The notes: generated by a model from the letters alone, not told the origin. A DNA stretch of 53,430 bases from CAYQEC01 sp964416425 (GCA_964416425.1 CAYQEC010000018.1:1-53430); one strand, 5' to 3'; shown: positions 43,676 to 53,138, numbered from the stretch's first letter. A program made the numbers and translations.

Positions 43676-44659
43676 TCAGAACCCCGACAGCGCCGACAGG
43701 TTGGCCCGAGCCGCCGCGGTGACGGTCTCCTCGTAGGCGTAGGCGGCGTCGACGATGGTGGCGACGGCCGACTCGATGGTGCGCATGGTGCGGATCACGT
43801 GGTCGGGGAAGGCGCCGGCGTTGAAGGCCGACAGCACCAGCATGCCCACCACCTCGCGGTGCACCAGCAGGGCGGTGGCGTAGACCGAGCCGAGTTTGCG
43901 GGGCGGCTCGCTGTCGTCGACCGCGCCGTCGAGCAGGATCATGTCGAGTCCTCGATCCTCGGCGGGCCCCACCACGGCCCGGAGGTGGCGGCTGGCGAGC
44001 CCGACCACCTCGTCCAGCTCGGCGTTGCTCACCTTGCCCCTGGCGGTGGCGTAGAGGCGGCCGACCGACACGATGGCGATCCCGGCGACGTCGAACGACA
44101 CGAGGCGGCCGAGCTGCTCGATGATGGCGGCGATCGTCTCCTCGAATCGCAGCGACTTGGCGCCGATCTCGATGATCTCGTTGATCACCGTCGCCTCGAA
44201 CAGCTTGCGGTCCAGCATCTCGCAGACCCGGGTGAGCACGTCGGTTTCCCCCAACGCGGGGGCGTTGCCGACGGAGCGGTTCAGGTCGGTGAGGGCACTG
44301 GTGGCCAGCGTGTGCTCCACGGTCTGGACCAGGCCGTCCCCGAGCGTGTCCTTGGTGATGAACCCGTCGGCACCGGAACGATCCGCCCAGTAGCGATCCT
44401 CGGCGGAGTCACGGCCGGTGAGGATCAGCACCGGGGTGTGGCCCAGCACCGGGTCCTCCTTGATGAGCCGGCACACCACGTAGCCGGTGAGCCGCGGCAT
44501 GGTGACGTCGAGCAGCACCAGGTCCGGCTGCTGCTCGTAGAAGCGGGTGATGGCGTCGACGCCGTCCTCGGCGTCCACCACTTCGAAGCCGCCGGCTTCG
44601 AGCAGCCGCCGCACGGCTTTGCGGAGCACGGCACTGTCGTCGGCAACGAGGATCCTCAT
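43676..44659 (-). CDS. Response regulator with GAF-like output domain
   Basis: A 327-residue protein. Residues 1-120 are a receiver with acidic pair DD (7-8), phosphoacceptor Asp51 in LLDVTMPRLTG, Thr in LILTGRDS and Lys in FITKDTLGDG. Residues about 145-320 look like a GAF domain (FEETIAAIIEQLGRLVSFDVAGIAIV, ATALLVHREVVGMLVLSAF). No kinase, cyclase or DNA-binding motif is visible, so the output is unknown. It overlaps the CheA-like gene stop by 4 bp and should be the partner of that kinase. Confidence 0.88.
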   Translation of the reverse strand: MRILVADDSAVLRKAVRRLLEAGGFEVVDAEDGVDAITRFYEQQPDLVLLDVTMPRLTGYVVCRLIKEDPVLGHTPVLILTGRDSAEDRYWADRSGADGFITKDTLGDGLVQTVEHTLATSALTDLNRSVGNAPALGETDVLTRVCEMLDRKLFEATVINEIIEIGAKSLRFEETIAAIIEQLGRLVSFDVAGIAIVSVGRLYATARGKVSNAELDEVVGLASRHLRAVVGPAEDRGLDMILLDGAVDDSEPPRKLGSVYATALLVHREVVGMLVLSAFNAGAFPDHVIRTMRTIESAVATIVDAAYAYEETVTAAARANLSALSGF

Positions 44660-47076
44660 CCGACCGCCGCTCCTTTCTGCGCCGCGGCGGATTCGAGGGT
44701 GTTGCGCAGCGCCTCGGCGAGAGCACCCTCCCGGAAGTCGGCTTTGTCGAAGAAGGCGTCGACCCCGGCGTTGACCGCTCGTTCCTGGTCCTCGGGAGTG
44801 GCCACGCCGGAGAGCATGATGATGGGGAGGCCGGCGTAGCGTTCCCGGACCTGGTGTACCAGCTCGACGCCGTCCTCGTTGGGCATGGAGAAGTCGACCA
44901 CCAGGGCGTCGACCTCCTGCTCACCGAGGACTTCGAGGGCCTCGGCGGCGCTGCCGGCGACGCTGGTGGTGAAGCCACTGGAGGCGAGGGCCCCGGACAC
45001 GACGGCACGGGCGCCCTGCGAGTCGTCGACCACCAGCACCCGGGCGCCGGGGGTGAGGGGCTGCGGCACGTCCTGGGACCGCTGCACCAGCGCTCCGGCG
45101 TCGAGCAGCAGCACCACGTCGCCGCCCCCGAGCAGGGCGGCACCGGTGATGTGGGAGGGGCCGGCGAGCAGCGGGCCCAGTTCCTTGGCGGCGACCTCCC
45201 GGACGCCGAGCACCCGCTGCACGCCGACGGCGGCACACCCGATCCGGTGGGCAAGCCGCACGAACTTGGTCTCGGGCCGAGGGTCGGTGGCGCCGACCAG
45301 ATCGGCGAGGCTGACGACCCGGTGGTCCTGGTCGCCGATGCGAAGGGTGCGACGGCCCCCGCCCCCGATGGTGATCTTGGCGCCGGCGACGGGCACCACC
45401 TCGTCGATGGCGGCCTCGGGGATGCCCCACTTCATGTTCCCGGCGTCGACGATGAGGACCCGTTGCAGGTCACGGGTGGTGGGCACCACCACGGTGACGG
45501 TGGTCCCGTTCTCGGCCGAGTCGAGGCGGATGCGCCCGTAGAGCGACTCGACTGCGTCGGCGACGTTGCTGAGACCGGACCCGACCGTGCCGAGCTCGCC
45601 GTCGGGGGCGGTGGAGAATCCGGGGAAGAACAGGATCGGCTGCAGCTTCTCGGGGTCGCTCGGCTCGCCCGCCTCGTAGTAGCCCTGCTCCACTGCCGAG
45701 AGGCGCACCGACGGCCAGTTGACACCGGAGCCGTCGTCGCTGACGATGATCTCGAGCTTGTGGTTCTTGACCGCCATGGTGAGCGACACCAGCCCGGTGG
45801 CGGGCTTCCCGGCCGCTTCTCGGTCGGCCGGCATCTCGATCCCGTGGTAGAGGGCATTGACGATGAGCTGGCGGATCGGGTCGGAGACGATGTCGAGCAC
45901 CTGGCGGTCGAGGGCGAGTTCTTCGTCGCCGATGACTTCGAACCGGACTTCCTTGCCGAGCTTCTTCGAGAGGTAGCGCACCAGCTGCGGCAGGGTATTG
46001 GTCATCTCCTTGACCGGAACCGCGGCGAGCCCGAGAGCGTCGGCCTCCAGCTCGACGGTGGTGTCGGCGATGGTCTCGATGTCCTTGCGGACCCCGCCGA
46101 CGTACTCCTCGGTGACGTCGTCGGTCGCCGCCGCCCCGAGACGCTTGGCGAGTGCTTGCAGCTCGATGCGGACGCCGGCGACGTAGTTGATGAGGCGGTA
46201 GAGACGCCCGGCGCTGACCATCATCGTCTGCCCGGTCGCCCAGGTTTCGAGGGCACCGAGCAACCCGCCGAGGTCGGGACCGCTCACCGTGGCGCTGCCG
46301 CCCCATTCCCCGGCCTCGTCGGTGTCGACGTCGATCTCGATTCCGGCGGTGGGGACCGGCTCGGTGGTGGCGGCCGAAACCGGCTCCGGCTCCGGCGGCT
46401 CGCCGGCGACGATCGGGATCTCGGGGGCCCGCACGGCCTCGAAGGCGCCGGGGAGGGGTACGACCGTGGCGCCCTCGCTCTCGTCGTCCACCTCGTCCGC
46501 GGCCGCAGCCTCTTCGGCAGCAGGGGTGGCCCGGTCCTCGGGGACCCCAACGGCATCCGAGGGCCCGGTGGCGCCGCCCGCCGAGCCCTCGGGAGCCGGT
46601 GGCGGCCCGGACGGCGGCGGCGGTGGCGGGTTGGGCGGAGCGGGAGGCACCGGAGGCGCCGGAGGTGAGGGAGGCGCCGGATCGTCATCGCCGCCGACGC
46701 CGCTGACCCGGTTGAGCTGGGCGATCGCCTCGGCCAGCTCGGGGGTACCGGCGTCGGGGTCTGCCTTGGCGGCGGCGGGGAGGGTCGCGGCGAGAGCCTC
46801 GATGGCCCGCCCCAGGTTGGGGTAGGGGTCGATGTCGCCGTGCTGGATCCCCCGCCACAGCTGCTCGATCAGCCAGCCGGCGCGGGAGATCGCTTCGTAA
46901 CCCATGACTCGAGCGGTGCCTTTGATGGTGTGGCCTTCGCGCAGCATCGTGCCCGACAGCTCGGAATCCACCTGGCCTTGCTGCATCGCCTGCCCGCCTT
47001 CGACCAGACGCGCCACACGTTCCTCGAGTTCTTCGAGGAACATCTCCTGAAGCTCCGGATCAGCGCTCCAGCTCAC
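44656..47076 (-). CDS. CheA-like hybrid histidine kinase (Hpt, HATPase, CheW, REC)
   Basis: An 806-residue hybrid. It has an Hpt domain with phosphorylatable His49 (REGHTIKGTARVMGY), a long Pro/Ala/Glu linker (about 120-280), a dimerisation region, a CheA-type HATPase (NALYHGIEMPADR, VSDDGSGVNW, GSGLSNVADAVESL), a CheW-like domain (WGIPEAAIDEVVPV) and a C-terminal receiver (LVVDFSMPNEDG). No chemoreceptor, CheR/CheB or flagellar gene is present, so it is probably a Pil/Chp-like or alternative signalling kinase. I chose GTG 47076 because GAGAGG lies 7 nt upstream; GTG 47118 would add 14 residues. Confidence 0.87.
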   Translation of the reverse strand: MSWSADPELQEMFLEELEERVARLVEGGQAMQQGQVDSELSGTMLREGHTIKGTARVMGYEAISRAGWLIEQLWRGIQHGDIDPYPNLGRAIEALAATLPAAAKADPDAGTPELAEAIAQLNRVSGVGGDDDPAPPSPPAPPVPPAPPNPPPPPPSGPPPAPEGSAGGATGPSDAVGVPEDRATPAAEEAAAADEVDDESEGATVVPLPGAFEAVRAPEIPIVAGEPPEPEPVSAATTEPVPTAGIEIDVDTDEAGEWGGSATVSGPDLGGLLGALETWATGQTMMVSAGRLYRLINYVAGVRIELQALAKRLGAAATDDVTEEYVGGVRKDIETIADTTVELEADALGLAAVPVKEMTNTLPQLVRYLSKKLGKEVRFEVIGDEELALDRQVLDIVSDPIRQLIVNALYHGIEMPADREAAGKPATGLVSLTMAVKNHKLEIIVSDDGSGVNWPSVRLSAVEQGYYEAGEPSDPEKLQPILFFPGFSTAPDGELGTVGSGLSNVADAVESLYGRIRLDSAENGTTVTVVVPTTRDLQRVLIVDAGNMKWGIPEAAIDEVVPVAGAKITIGGGGRRTLRIGDQDHRVVSLADLVGATDPRPETKFVRLAHRIGCAAVGVQRVLGVREVAAKELGPLLAGPSHITGAALLGGGDVVLLLDAGALVQRSQDVPQPLTPGARVLVVDDSQGARAVVSGALASSGFTTSVAGSAAEALEVLGEQEVDALVVDFSMPNEDGVELVHQVRERYAGLPIIMLSGVATPEDQERAVNAGVDAFFDKADFREGALAEALRNTLESAAAQKGAAVG

Positions 47077-47193
47077 ACACGGCCTCTCGGTCAACGAAAC
47101 GACCCCTGGCGGGGACACGATGCACTGGATATCGACCCGATCACGTGCCAGCTTGAGTGCTCGGATGATCCGATACGGGGCCGGGACGGCCCG

Positions 47194-48765
47194 CTACTCC
47201 CATTCGATGGTGGCGGGCGGCTTGGACGAGATGTCGTAGGCGACCCGGTTCACTCCCGGAACCTCGTTGATCACCCGTGACGAGATGCGCTCCAGCACCT
47301 CGTAGGGGAGCCGGGCCCAGTCGGCGGTCATGGCGTCGTCGCTGGTGACGGCCCGCAGAATGAGCGGGTAGGCGTAGGTGCGGCCGTCGCCCTGCACCCC
47401 GACCGACCGGATCGCCGGCAGCACCCCGAAGGTCTGCCACAGCTCCCGGTAGAGCCCGGCGCGGCGGATCTCCTCGAGCACGATGGCGTCGGCGTCCTGG
47501 AGCACGTCGAGGCGCTCCCGGGTCACCTCACCGATGATGCGCACCGCCAATCCGGGTCCGGGGAACGGCTGACGCCACACGATCTCCTCGGGAAGTCCCA
47601 GCTCCTCACCCACGGCCCGAACCTCGTCCTTGAAGAGGTCCCGCAGCGGCTCGACGAGGTCCAGCTCCATGTCGTCCGGCAGCCCACCCACGTTGTGGTG
47701 GCTCTTGATCTTGGCGGCGTCCTTGGTGCCGGATTCGATGACGTCGGGGTAGAGGGTGCCTTGCACCAGAAAGCGGGCGTCGCTGAACTCGGCGGCCACC
47801 TCCTCGAAGACCCGAATGAAGGTCTCTCCGATGATCATGCGCTTCTGCTCGGGATCGGTGACCCCGGCGAGACGCTCCAGGAAACGGTCCTCGGCCTTGA
47901 TGTGGACCAGGTTCATGCGGAACGTGGCACGGAACGTCTCCTCGACCTGCTCGGCCTCCCCCTTCCGCAGCAGCCCGTGGTCGACGAACACGCAGACGAG
48001 CTGCTCCCCGATCGCCTTGTGCACCAAGGCGGCCGCCACCGACGAATCGACCCCGCCCGACAGACCGCAGATGACCCGCCCCTCCCCCACCTCGGCCCGG
48101 ATCGCCGCCACCGACTGCTCGATGATGCCGACGTGGGTCCAGGTGGGGCGCGCCCCGCACGCCTGGGAGAGGAATTGCTTGAGGATCTCCTGACCCCGGG
48201 CGGTGTGGCCGACCTCGGGGTGGAACTGCACCCCGTAGAGGTCGCGCTCCGGGTTCTCCATCGCTGCCACCGGAGAATCGGCGGTGGAGGCGGTCACCCG
48301 GAAGCCCTCGGGCGCCGCGATGACGGTGTCGCCGTGGCTCATCCACACCACCTGCCGGTCGGGGAGGTCGGCGAACAGCAGCCCGCCCCCCCGGACGGCG
48401 AGGTCGGCCCGGCCGTACTCGGCGACGTCGGTGCGGGCCACGGTGCCGCCGAGGGTGTGAGCGAGCACCTGATGGCCGTAGCAGATGCCGAGGATCGGGA
48501 TCCCCAGCTCGAGTATCTCGCGATCGAGGCCGTAGGCGTCCTCGGCGTAGACCGACGGCGGCCCACCGGAGAGGATCACCCCCACCGGATTGCGTTCCCG
48601 CACCTCGGCGGCGGTGATGTCCCGGGGCACGATCTCGGAGTAGACGTGCGCCTCGCGCACCCGGCGGGCGATGAGCTGGGCGTACTGGGCGCCGAAGTCG
48701 ACCACGAGGACCCGGTCGAAGTCCCCCGACGAGGCGTGCCCTGCCGACCCGCTGCCCACCGCCAT
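47194..48765 (-). CDS. guaA: GMP synthase (glutamine-hydrolysing)
   Basis: A 523-residue enzyme. The class I amidotransferase domain has VDFGAQYAQLIARRVRE, nucleophile Cys in LGICYGHQ and the His/Glu pair in VQFHPEV. The ATP pyrophosphatase domain has LSGGVDSSVAAAL. The C-terminal dimerisation domain ends in KPPATIEWE. It converts XMP to GMP. The ATG shares one base with the guaB3 stop (TGATG). The 117 bp after it, before the CheA-like gene, show no clear terminator. Confidence 0.97.
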   Translation of the reverse strand: MAVGSGSAGHASSGDFDRVLVVDFGAQYAQLIARRVREAHVYSEIVPRDITAAEVRERNPVGVILSGGPPSVYAEDAYGLDREILELGIPILGICYGHQVLAHTLGGTVARTDVAEYGRADLAVRGGGLLFADLPDRQVVWMSHGDTVIAAPEGFRVTASTADSPVAAMENPERDLYGVQFHPEVGHTARGQEILKQFLSQACGARPTWTHVGIIEQSVAAIRAEVGEGRVICGLSGGVDSSVAAALVHKAIGEQLVCVFVDHGLLRKGEAEQVEETFRATFRMNLVHIKAEDRFLERLAGVTDPEQKRMIIGETFIRVFEEVAAEFSDARFLVQGTLYPDVIESGTKDAAKIKSHHNVGGLPDDMELDLVEPLRDLFKDEVRAVGEELGLPEEIVWRQPFPGPGLAVRIIGEVTRERLDVLQDADAIVLEEIRRAGLYRELWQTFGVLPAIRSVGVQGDGRTYAYPLILRAVTSDDAMTADWARLPYEVLERISSRVINEVPGVNRVAYDISSKPPATIEWE

Positions 48766-49922
48766 CAGCCCATCCCGACGCTCTGGGACCGCTGGTACTG
48801 CTTGCCTTCGGTCTGGAGCGCCGGCGCCACCATCACCTCCGCCTTCTGGAACTCCTTGATGTTGGCGTGCCCGGTGGTCGCCATCGAGGTGCGCAGCGCC
48901 CCGAACAGGTTGCGGCGGCCGTCGTTCTCGTGGGCGGGCCCGATCAGGATCTCCTCCAGGGTGCCGAGCCGCCCCGTCGCCACCCGGGTGCCGCGGGGCA
49001 GGGCGGGATGGAAGGTGGCCATGCCCCAGTGGAAGCCGTGGGCGGGGGCTTCCTCGGCGGCCGTCAACGGGGAGCCGAGCATGACGCTGTCGGCGCCGCA
49101 GGCGATCGCCTTGGCGATGTCCCCTCCGGTGCGCATCCCGCCGTCGGCGATGACGTGCACGTAGCGGCCGGTCTCCTCCAGGTAGCGGGTGCGGGCGCCG
49201 GAGGCGTCGGCGATGGCGGTCGCCTGCGGCACCCCGATCCCGAGCACGGCGCGGGAGGTGCAGGCGGCGCCGGGACCGACCCCGACGAGCACGCCGGCGG
49301 CGCCGGTGCGCATGAGGTGGAGCGCCCCCGAGTAGGAGGCGCAGCCTCCCACGATCACGGGGACGTCGCAGTCGGCGATGAATCGGAACAGGTCGAGCGG
49401 TTCGGTCTTGGTGGAGACGTGCTCGGCGGAGACCACGGTGCCCTGGATCACGAGGATGTCGAGCCCGGCCGAGAGCGCCGCCTGGTGGTAGCGCTCGACG
49501 TGTTGAGGGGTGAGGCTGGCGGCGGTGAGGACCCCGGAGGCCTTGATCTCCTTGATGCGGGGACCGATCAGCTCGGGATCGACCGGCGCCTCGTAGACCT
49601 CCTGGATGGTGCGGGTGGCGTCCTCCTGAGCGGCGGCGGCGATCTTGGCGTAGGCCGGGACCGGGTCCTCGTAGCGGGTCCAGAGCCCTTCCAGGTTGAG
49701 CACCGCCAGCCCGCCGAGGCGCCCGATCTCGATGGCGGTGGCGGGGCTCACCGCCGAGTCCATCGCCGAGGCCATCAGCGGCAGGTCGAAGGTGAAGGCG
49801 TCGATCTCCCAGCTCAGGTCGATGTCGTCGGGATCGCGGGTCCGCCGTGACGGGACGATGGCGATGTCGTCGAAGCCCCAGGCGCGACGACCGGTCTTGG
49901 CGATGCCGATCTCGATCTCCAC
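48765..49922 (-). CDS. guaB3: GuaB3-family IMP dehydrogenase-related protein
   Basis: A 385-residue (beta/alpha)8 protein of the GuaB3 family. It begins EIGIAKTGRRAWGFDDIAIVPS and contains DLPLMASAMDSAVSP, the substrate loop VGVGPGAACTSRAVLGIGVPQATA with the active-site Cys, and DGGMRTGGDIAKAIACGADSVMLG. CBS domains of classic GuaB are absent. GuaB3 proteins from some bacteria are IMP dehydrogenases; others remain uncharacterised. Coupling to guaA strongly suggests guanine nucleotide synthesis. It starts at GTG 49922 with GGAGGGG upstream. Confidence 0.93.
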   Translation of the reverse strand: MEIEIGIAKTGRRAWGFDDIAIVPSRRTRDPDDIDLSWEIDAFTFDLPLMASAMDSAVSPATAIEIGRLGGLAVLNLEGLWTRYEDPVPAYAKIAAAAQEDATRTIQEVYEAPVDPELIGPRIKEIKASGVLTAASLTPQHVERYHQAALSAGLDILVIQGTVVSAEHVSTKTEPLDLFRFIADCDVPVIVGGCASYSGALHLMRTGAAGVLVGVGPGAACTSRAVLGIGVPQATAIADASGARTRYLEETGRYVHVIADGGMRTGGDIAKAIACGADSVMLGSPLTAAEEAPAHGFHWGMATFHPALPRGTRVATGRLGTLEEILIGPAHENDGRRNLFGALRTSMATTGHANIKEFQKAEVMVAPALQTEGKQYQRSQSVGMG

Positions 49923-50049
49923 GTACCCCTCCGCGTTGGCGCCGGCGAGGCGTCAGCGTACCAGCAGGTGCCGCGCCCTCTGCGGAGCGCGGCGACGGAG
50001 TCCGGGACTTCGCGACCCGGGTGGTGGAGGGCCCCGATCGGGGCGGAGA

Positions 50050-51039
<990 letters not shown>

Positions 51040-51060
51040 CGCCACTCCTTCCGCTGCAAC

Positions 51061-51138
51061 GAGAAACGCCGGGGCCCCCGGCCTCCGGCGTGTCACCTGT
51101 GGCGCGCCGCGGCCGTCAGCCCAGCCAGCGCCACCAGG
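51061..51138 (-). promoter_or_regulatory. Transcription attenuator of trpS
   Basis: On the minus strand: segment 1 CCTGGTGGCGC (51138-51128, containing Trp codons) pairs with segment 2 GCGCCACAGG (51105-51096) with one bulge. Segment 2' CGGCCGCGGCG (51115-51105) pairs with segment 3 CGCCGGAGGCCG (51090-51079) with a small bulge. The terminator is ACGCCGG (51091-51085) with CCGGCGT (51072-51066), followed by TTTCTCG. The 1:2, 2:3 and 3:4 pairings overlap and exclude each other as in trp-type attenuators. The T-tract is weak. Pairings were found by eye, not by energy calculation. Confidence 0.72.
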
Positions 51139-51151
51139 TCGTCGACGTCAT
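51116..51151 (-). CDS. trpS leader peptide (Trp-rich)
   Basis: An 11-residue reading frame, MTSTTWWRWLG, with three Trp codons in four. It starts at ATG 51151, or at GTG 51157 with two more residues. A TATTCT -10 at 51170-51165 lies just upstream, with a weak TTGGGG at 51194-51189, so the peptide frame would be leaderless or nearly so. It ends 71 nt before the terminator-hairpin end and is followed by trpS. Role inferred: a ribosome stalls at the Trp codons when charged tRNA-Trp is scarce. Confidence 0.75.
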   Translation of the reverse strand: MTSTTWWRWLG

Positions 51152-51164
51152 GGTCACGACGGCG

Positions 51165-51194
51165 AGAATACCGGACGGTGCCGATTCCCCCCAA
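51165..51194 (-). promoter_or_regulatory. Promoter of the trpS leader
   Basis: TTGGGG (51194-51189) and TATTCT (51170-51165) are separated by 18 nt on the minus strand. The predicted transcription start falls at or near the leader-peptide start. Confidence 0.45.
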
Positions 51195-51248
51195 TGCTGT
51201 GGCCCCGGGAACGGAGGCCGGGCGGCGCCGCCGGGTCCCTCGCCCACC

Positions 51249-51277
51249 TTGACCGTCCGACGGGCGTGGTCCATACT
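51249..51277 (+). promoter_or_regulatory. Promoter of the cimA leader
   Basis: TTGACC (51249-51254) and CATACT (51272-51277) are separated by exactly 17 nt. The leader-peptide ATG follows 9 nt after the -10, so the leader mRNA is nearly leaderless. Confidence 0.65.
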
Positions 51278-51286
51278 GCGTGGGCC

Positions 51287-51328
51287 ATGGAAACGAACGG
51301 CCGCCCGGCCACCATCGCGATTACGTAG
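51287..51328 (+). CDS. cimA leader peptide (Ile-containing)
   Basis: A 13-residue frame, METNGRPATIAIT, with two Ile codons and three Thr codons, two of the Thr flanking the Ile pair, ending just before a set of hairpins and an intrinsic terminator upstream of cimA. It starts right after a good promoter. CimA opens the citramalate route to isoleucine, so an Ile-sensing leader peptide makes regulatory sense. Only two Ile codons are present, fewer than in classic leaders, so this is a strong candidate rather than proven. Confidence 0.68.
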   Translation: METNGRPATIAIT

Positions 51329-51391
51329 GCGCATGCGCCGCCCATAGGCGTGTGCGCCCCTCGACCCTCCGCCACCGGAGGGTTTTGTTTT
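51328..51391 (+). terminator. Attenuator hairpins and intrinsic terminator upstream of cimA
   Basis: GGCGCATGCGCC (51328-51339) can pair over 12 positions, two of them G-U, with GGCGTGTGCGCC (51347-51358). Next comes a terminator: ACCCTCCG (51364-51371), loop CCAC, CGGAGGGT (51376-51383), then TTTTGTTTT. It is the best intrinsic terminator in the window, and it sits upstream of a gene rather than after one. A clear antiterminator pairing was not found; a 5-bp CCCTC:GAGGG option exists. Confidence 0.78.
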
Positions 51392-51429
51392 GCCCCGAGC
51401 CGCCCGATGCCTGCCCCAGGAGTGACACC

Positions 51430-53010
51430 ATGACCGCCCGAACCGTCGAGATCTACGACACCACCCTGCGCGACGGGACCCAGCAGGAGGGGATCTCGCT
51501 GACGGCGCGCGACAAGCTGCAGGTGGCCCTGCTGCTCGATTCGCTCGGGGTCGCCTTCGTCGAGGGTGGCTGGCCGGGCGCAAACCCCAAGGACGACGAG
51601 TTCTTCAGCAGGGCCAAGACCGAGTTGAAGATGTCCACCGCCGAGCTGGTGGCGTTCGGGGCCACCCGCCGCGCCAAGGCCGCCGCGGCCGACGATGCTC
51701 AGCTCGCCGCCTTATTGGCGGCCGACACCAACGTCATCTGCCTGGTGGGCAAGGCGTGGGACTACCACGTCGAGTACGCCCTGCGCACCAGCCTCGACGA
51801 GGCGGTGGCGATGGTGGCCGACTCGGTGGAGTACCTGCGGAGCCAGGGTCGAAGGGTGTTCTTCGACGCCGAGCACTTCTTCGACGGGTACCGGGCCAAC
51901 CCCGACTTCGCCCTGGCGGTGCTGCGGGGGGCCCACGAGGCGGGGGCGGAGCGGCTGGTGCTGTGCGACACCAACGGCGGCTTTCTCTCCGACGACGTGC
52001 GCCGCATCGTCGGCGAGGTGGGGTCTGCCCTCGGTGACGCGGTGCTCGGCTGCCACTTCCACAACGACTCGGGCATGGCGGTGGGCAATTCGCTGGCGGC
52101 GGTGCAGGAGGGCGTGTACCAGGTGCAGGGATGCGTCAACGGCTACGGGGAGCGCACCGGCAACGCCGACCTGTGCTCGGTGATCCCGAACCTGTCGCTC
52201 AAGATGGGGTACGGCACCGTCCCCGAGGACCGGCTGGCGCGGCTGACGACGGTGTCCCATCACGTCGCCGAGGTGATCAACCTCACCCTCGACCCCCATC
52301 TCCCCTACGTGGGGACGTCCGCCTTCACCCACAAGGCCGGCCTCCACACCTCGGCCCTGGCCCGCAAGAGTGACGCCTACGAGCACCTCGACCCGACGTC
52401 GGTCGGGAACGCCACCCGGGTGGTGGTCTCGGAGCTGGCGGGACGCTCCACGGTGGTCGCCAAGGCCCGGGCCCAGGGGCTGGAGCTAACCCCGGAGCAC
52501 GCCCAGGCGGTGGTGGACCGCATCAAGGACCTCGAGCACCTCGGCTACCAGTTCGAGGCCGCCGACGGCTCTTTCGAATTGCTGCTGCGTGAGGCGCAGG
52601 GCTGGAAGCAGGGGTTCTTCGAGCTGGAGTCGTACCGCGTCTACGTCGAGCACCGGGACGGCGAGGTCGTCGCCGAGGCCACCGTGAAGGCACGGGTCGG
52701 CGACGGGCGGGTGGTGACCACCGCCGAGGGGGACGGTCCGGTGAGCGCCCTCGACCGGGCGCTGCGAGCCGCCCTGCGGGGCACCCATCCGCAGGTGGAC
52801 GACATCCGGCTCACCGATTACCGGGTGCGGGACCTCGACTCCTCCGACGGCACCAGTGCCCGGGTGCGGGTGCTGTGCGAGCATTCCGACGGCGACCAGG
52901 TGTGGGGCACCGTCGGGGTGCACGAGAACATCATCGACGCCTCGTGGAAGGCGGTGGCCGACGGCCTCGTCATCGGCCTGCTCCGCCACCAGGAGCGCAA
53001 CGGCGACTGA
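51430..53010 (+). CDS. cimA: (R)-citramalate synthase CimA
   Basis: A 526-residue DRE-TIM metallolyase with C-terminal LeuA-type regulatory domain. Motifs are EIYDTTLRDGTQQEGISL, the metal-binding LGCHFHNDSG, and VNGYGERTGNADLCSVIPNL. FVEGGWPGANPKDDEFF and GTSAFTHKAGLHTSA are typical of CimA rather than 2-isopropylmalate synthase. It condenses pyruvate and acetyl-CoA, giving 2-oxobutyrate for isoleucine without threonine deaminase. The ATG at 51430 has AGGAG 7 nt upstream. The upstream attenuator suggests control by isoleucine supply. Confidence 0.92.
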   Translation: MTARTVEIYDTTLRDGTQQEGISLTARDKLQVALLLDSLGVAFVEGGWPGANPKDDEFFSRAKTELKMSTAELVAFGATRRAKAAAADDAQLAALLAADTNVICLVGKAWDYHVEYALRTSLDEAVAMVADSVEYLRSQGRRVFFDAEHFFDGYRANPDFALAVLRGAHEAGAERLVLCDTNGGFLSDDVRRIVGEVGSALGDAVLGCHFHNDSGMAVGNSLAAVQEGVYQVQGCVNGYGERTGNADLCSVIPNLSLKMGYGTVPEDRLARLTTVSHHVAEVINLTLDPHLPYVGTSAFTHKAGLHTSALARKSDAYEHLDPTSVGNATRVVVSELAGRSTVVAKARAQGLELTPEHAQAVVDRIKDLEHLGYQFEAADGSFELLLREAQGWKQGFFELESYRVYVEHRDGEVVAEATVKARVGDGRVVTTAEGDGPVSALDRALRAALRGTHPQVDDIRLTDYRVRDLDSSDGTSARVRVLCEHSDGDQVWGTVGVHENIIDASWKAVADGLVIGLLRHQERNGD

Positions 53011-53138
53011 CCACGGCCCGGGGCCACTCACCGCCTGGGAAAGGCTGCCCAGTGTCATACCTCCCCCAGGTGGCGACGGATGGATCTGGCAGCAATCGGC
53101 AGGCCATCTCGCGCCTCGAGGAGCGCGGCGACGCTGCC

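Noticed and set aside
51040..51248. A T-box riboswitch upstream of trpS
   Set aside because: No T-box sequence or specifier-loop layout was seen, while a Trp-codon leader peptide and alternative hairpins explain the region.
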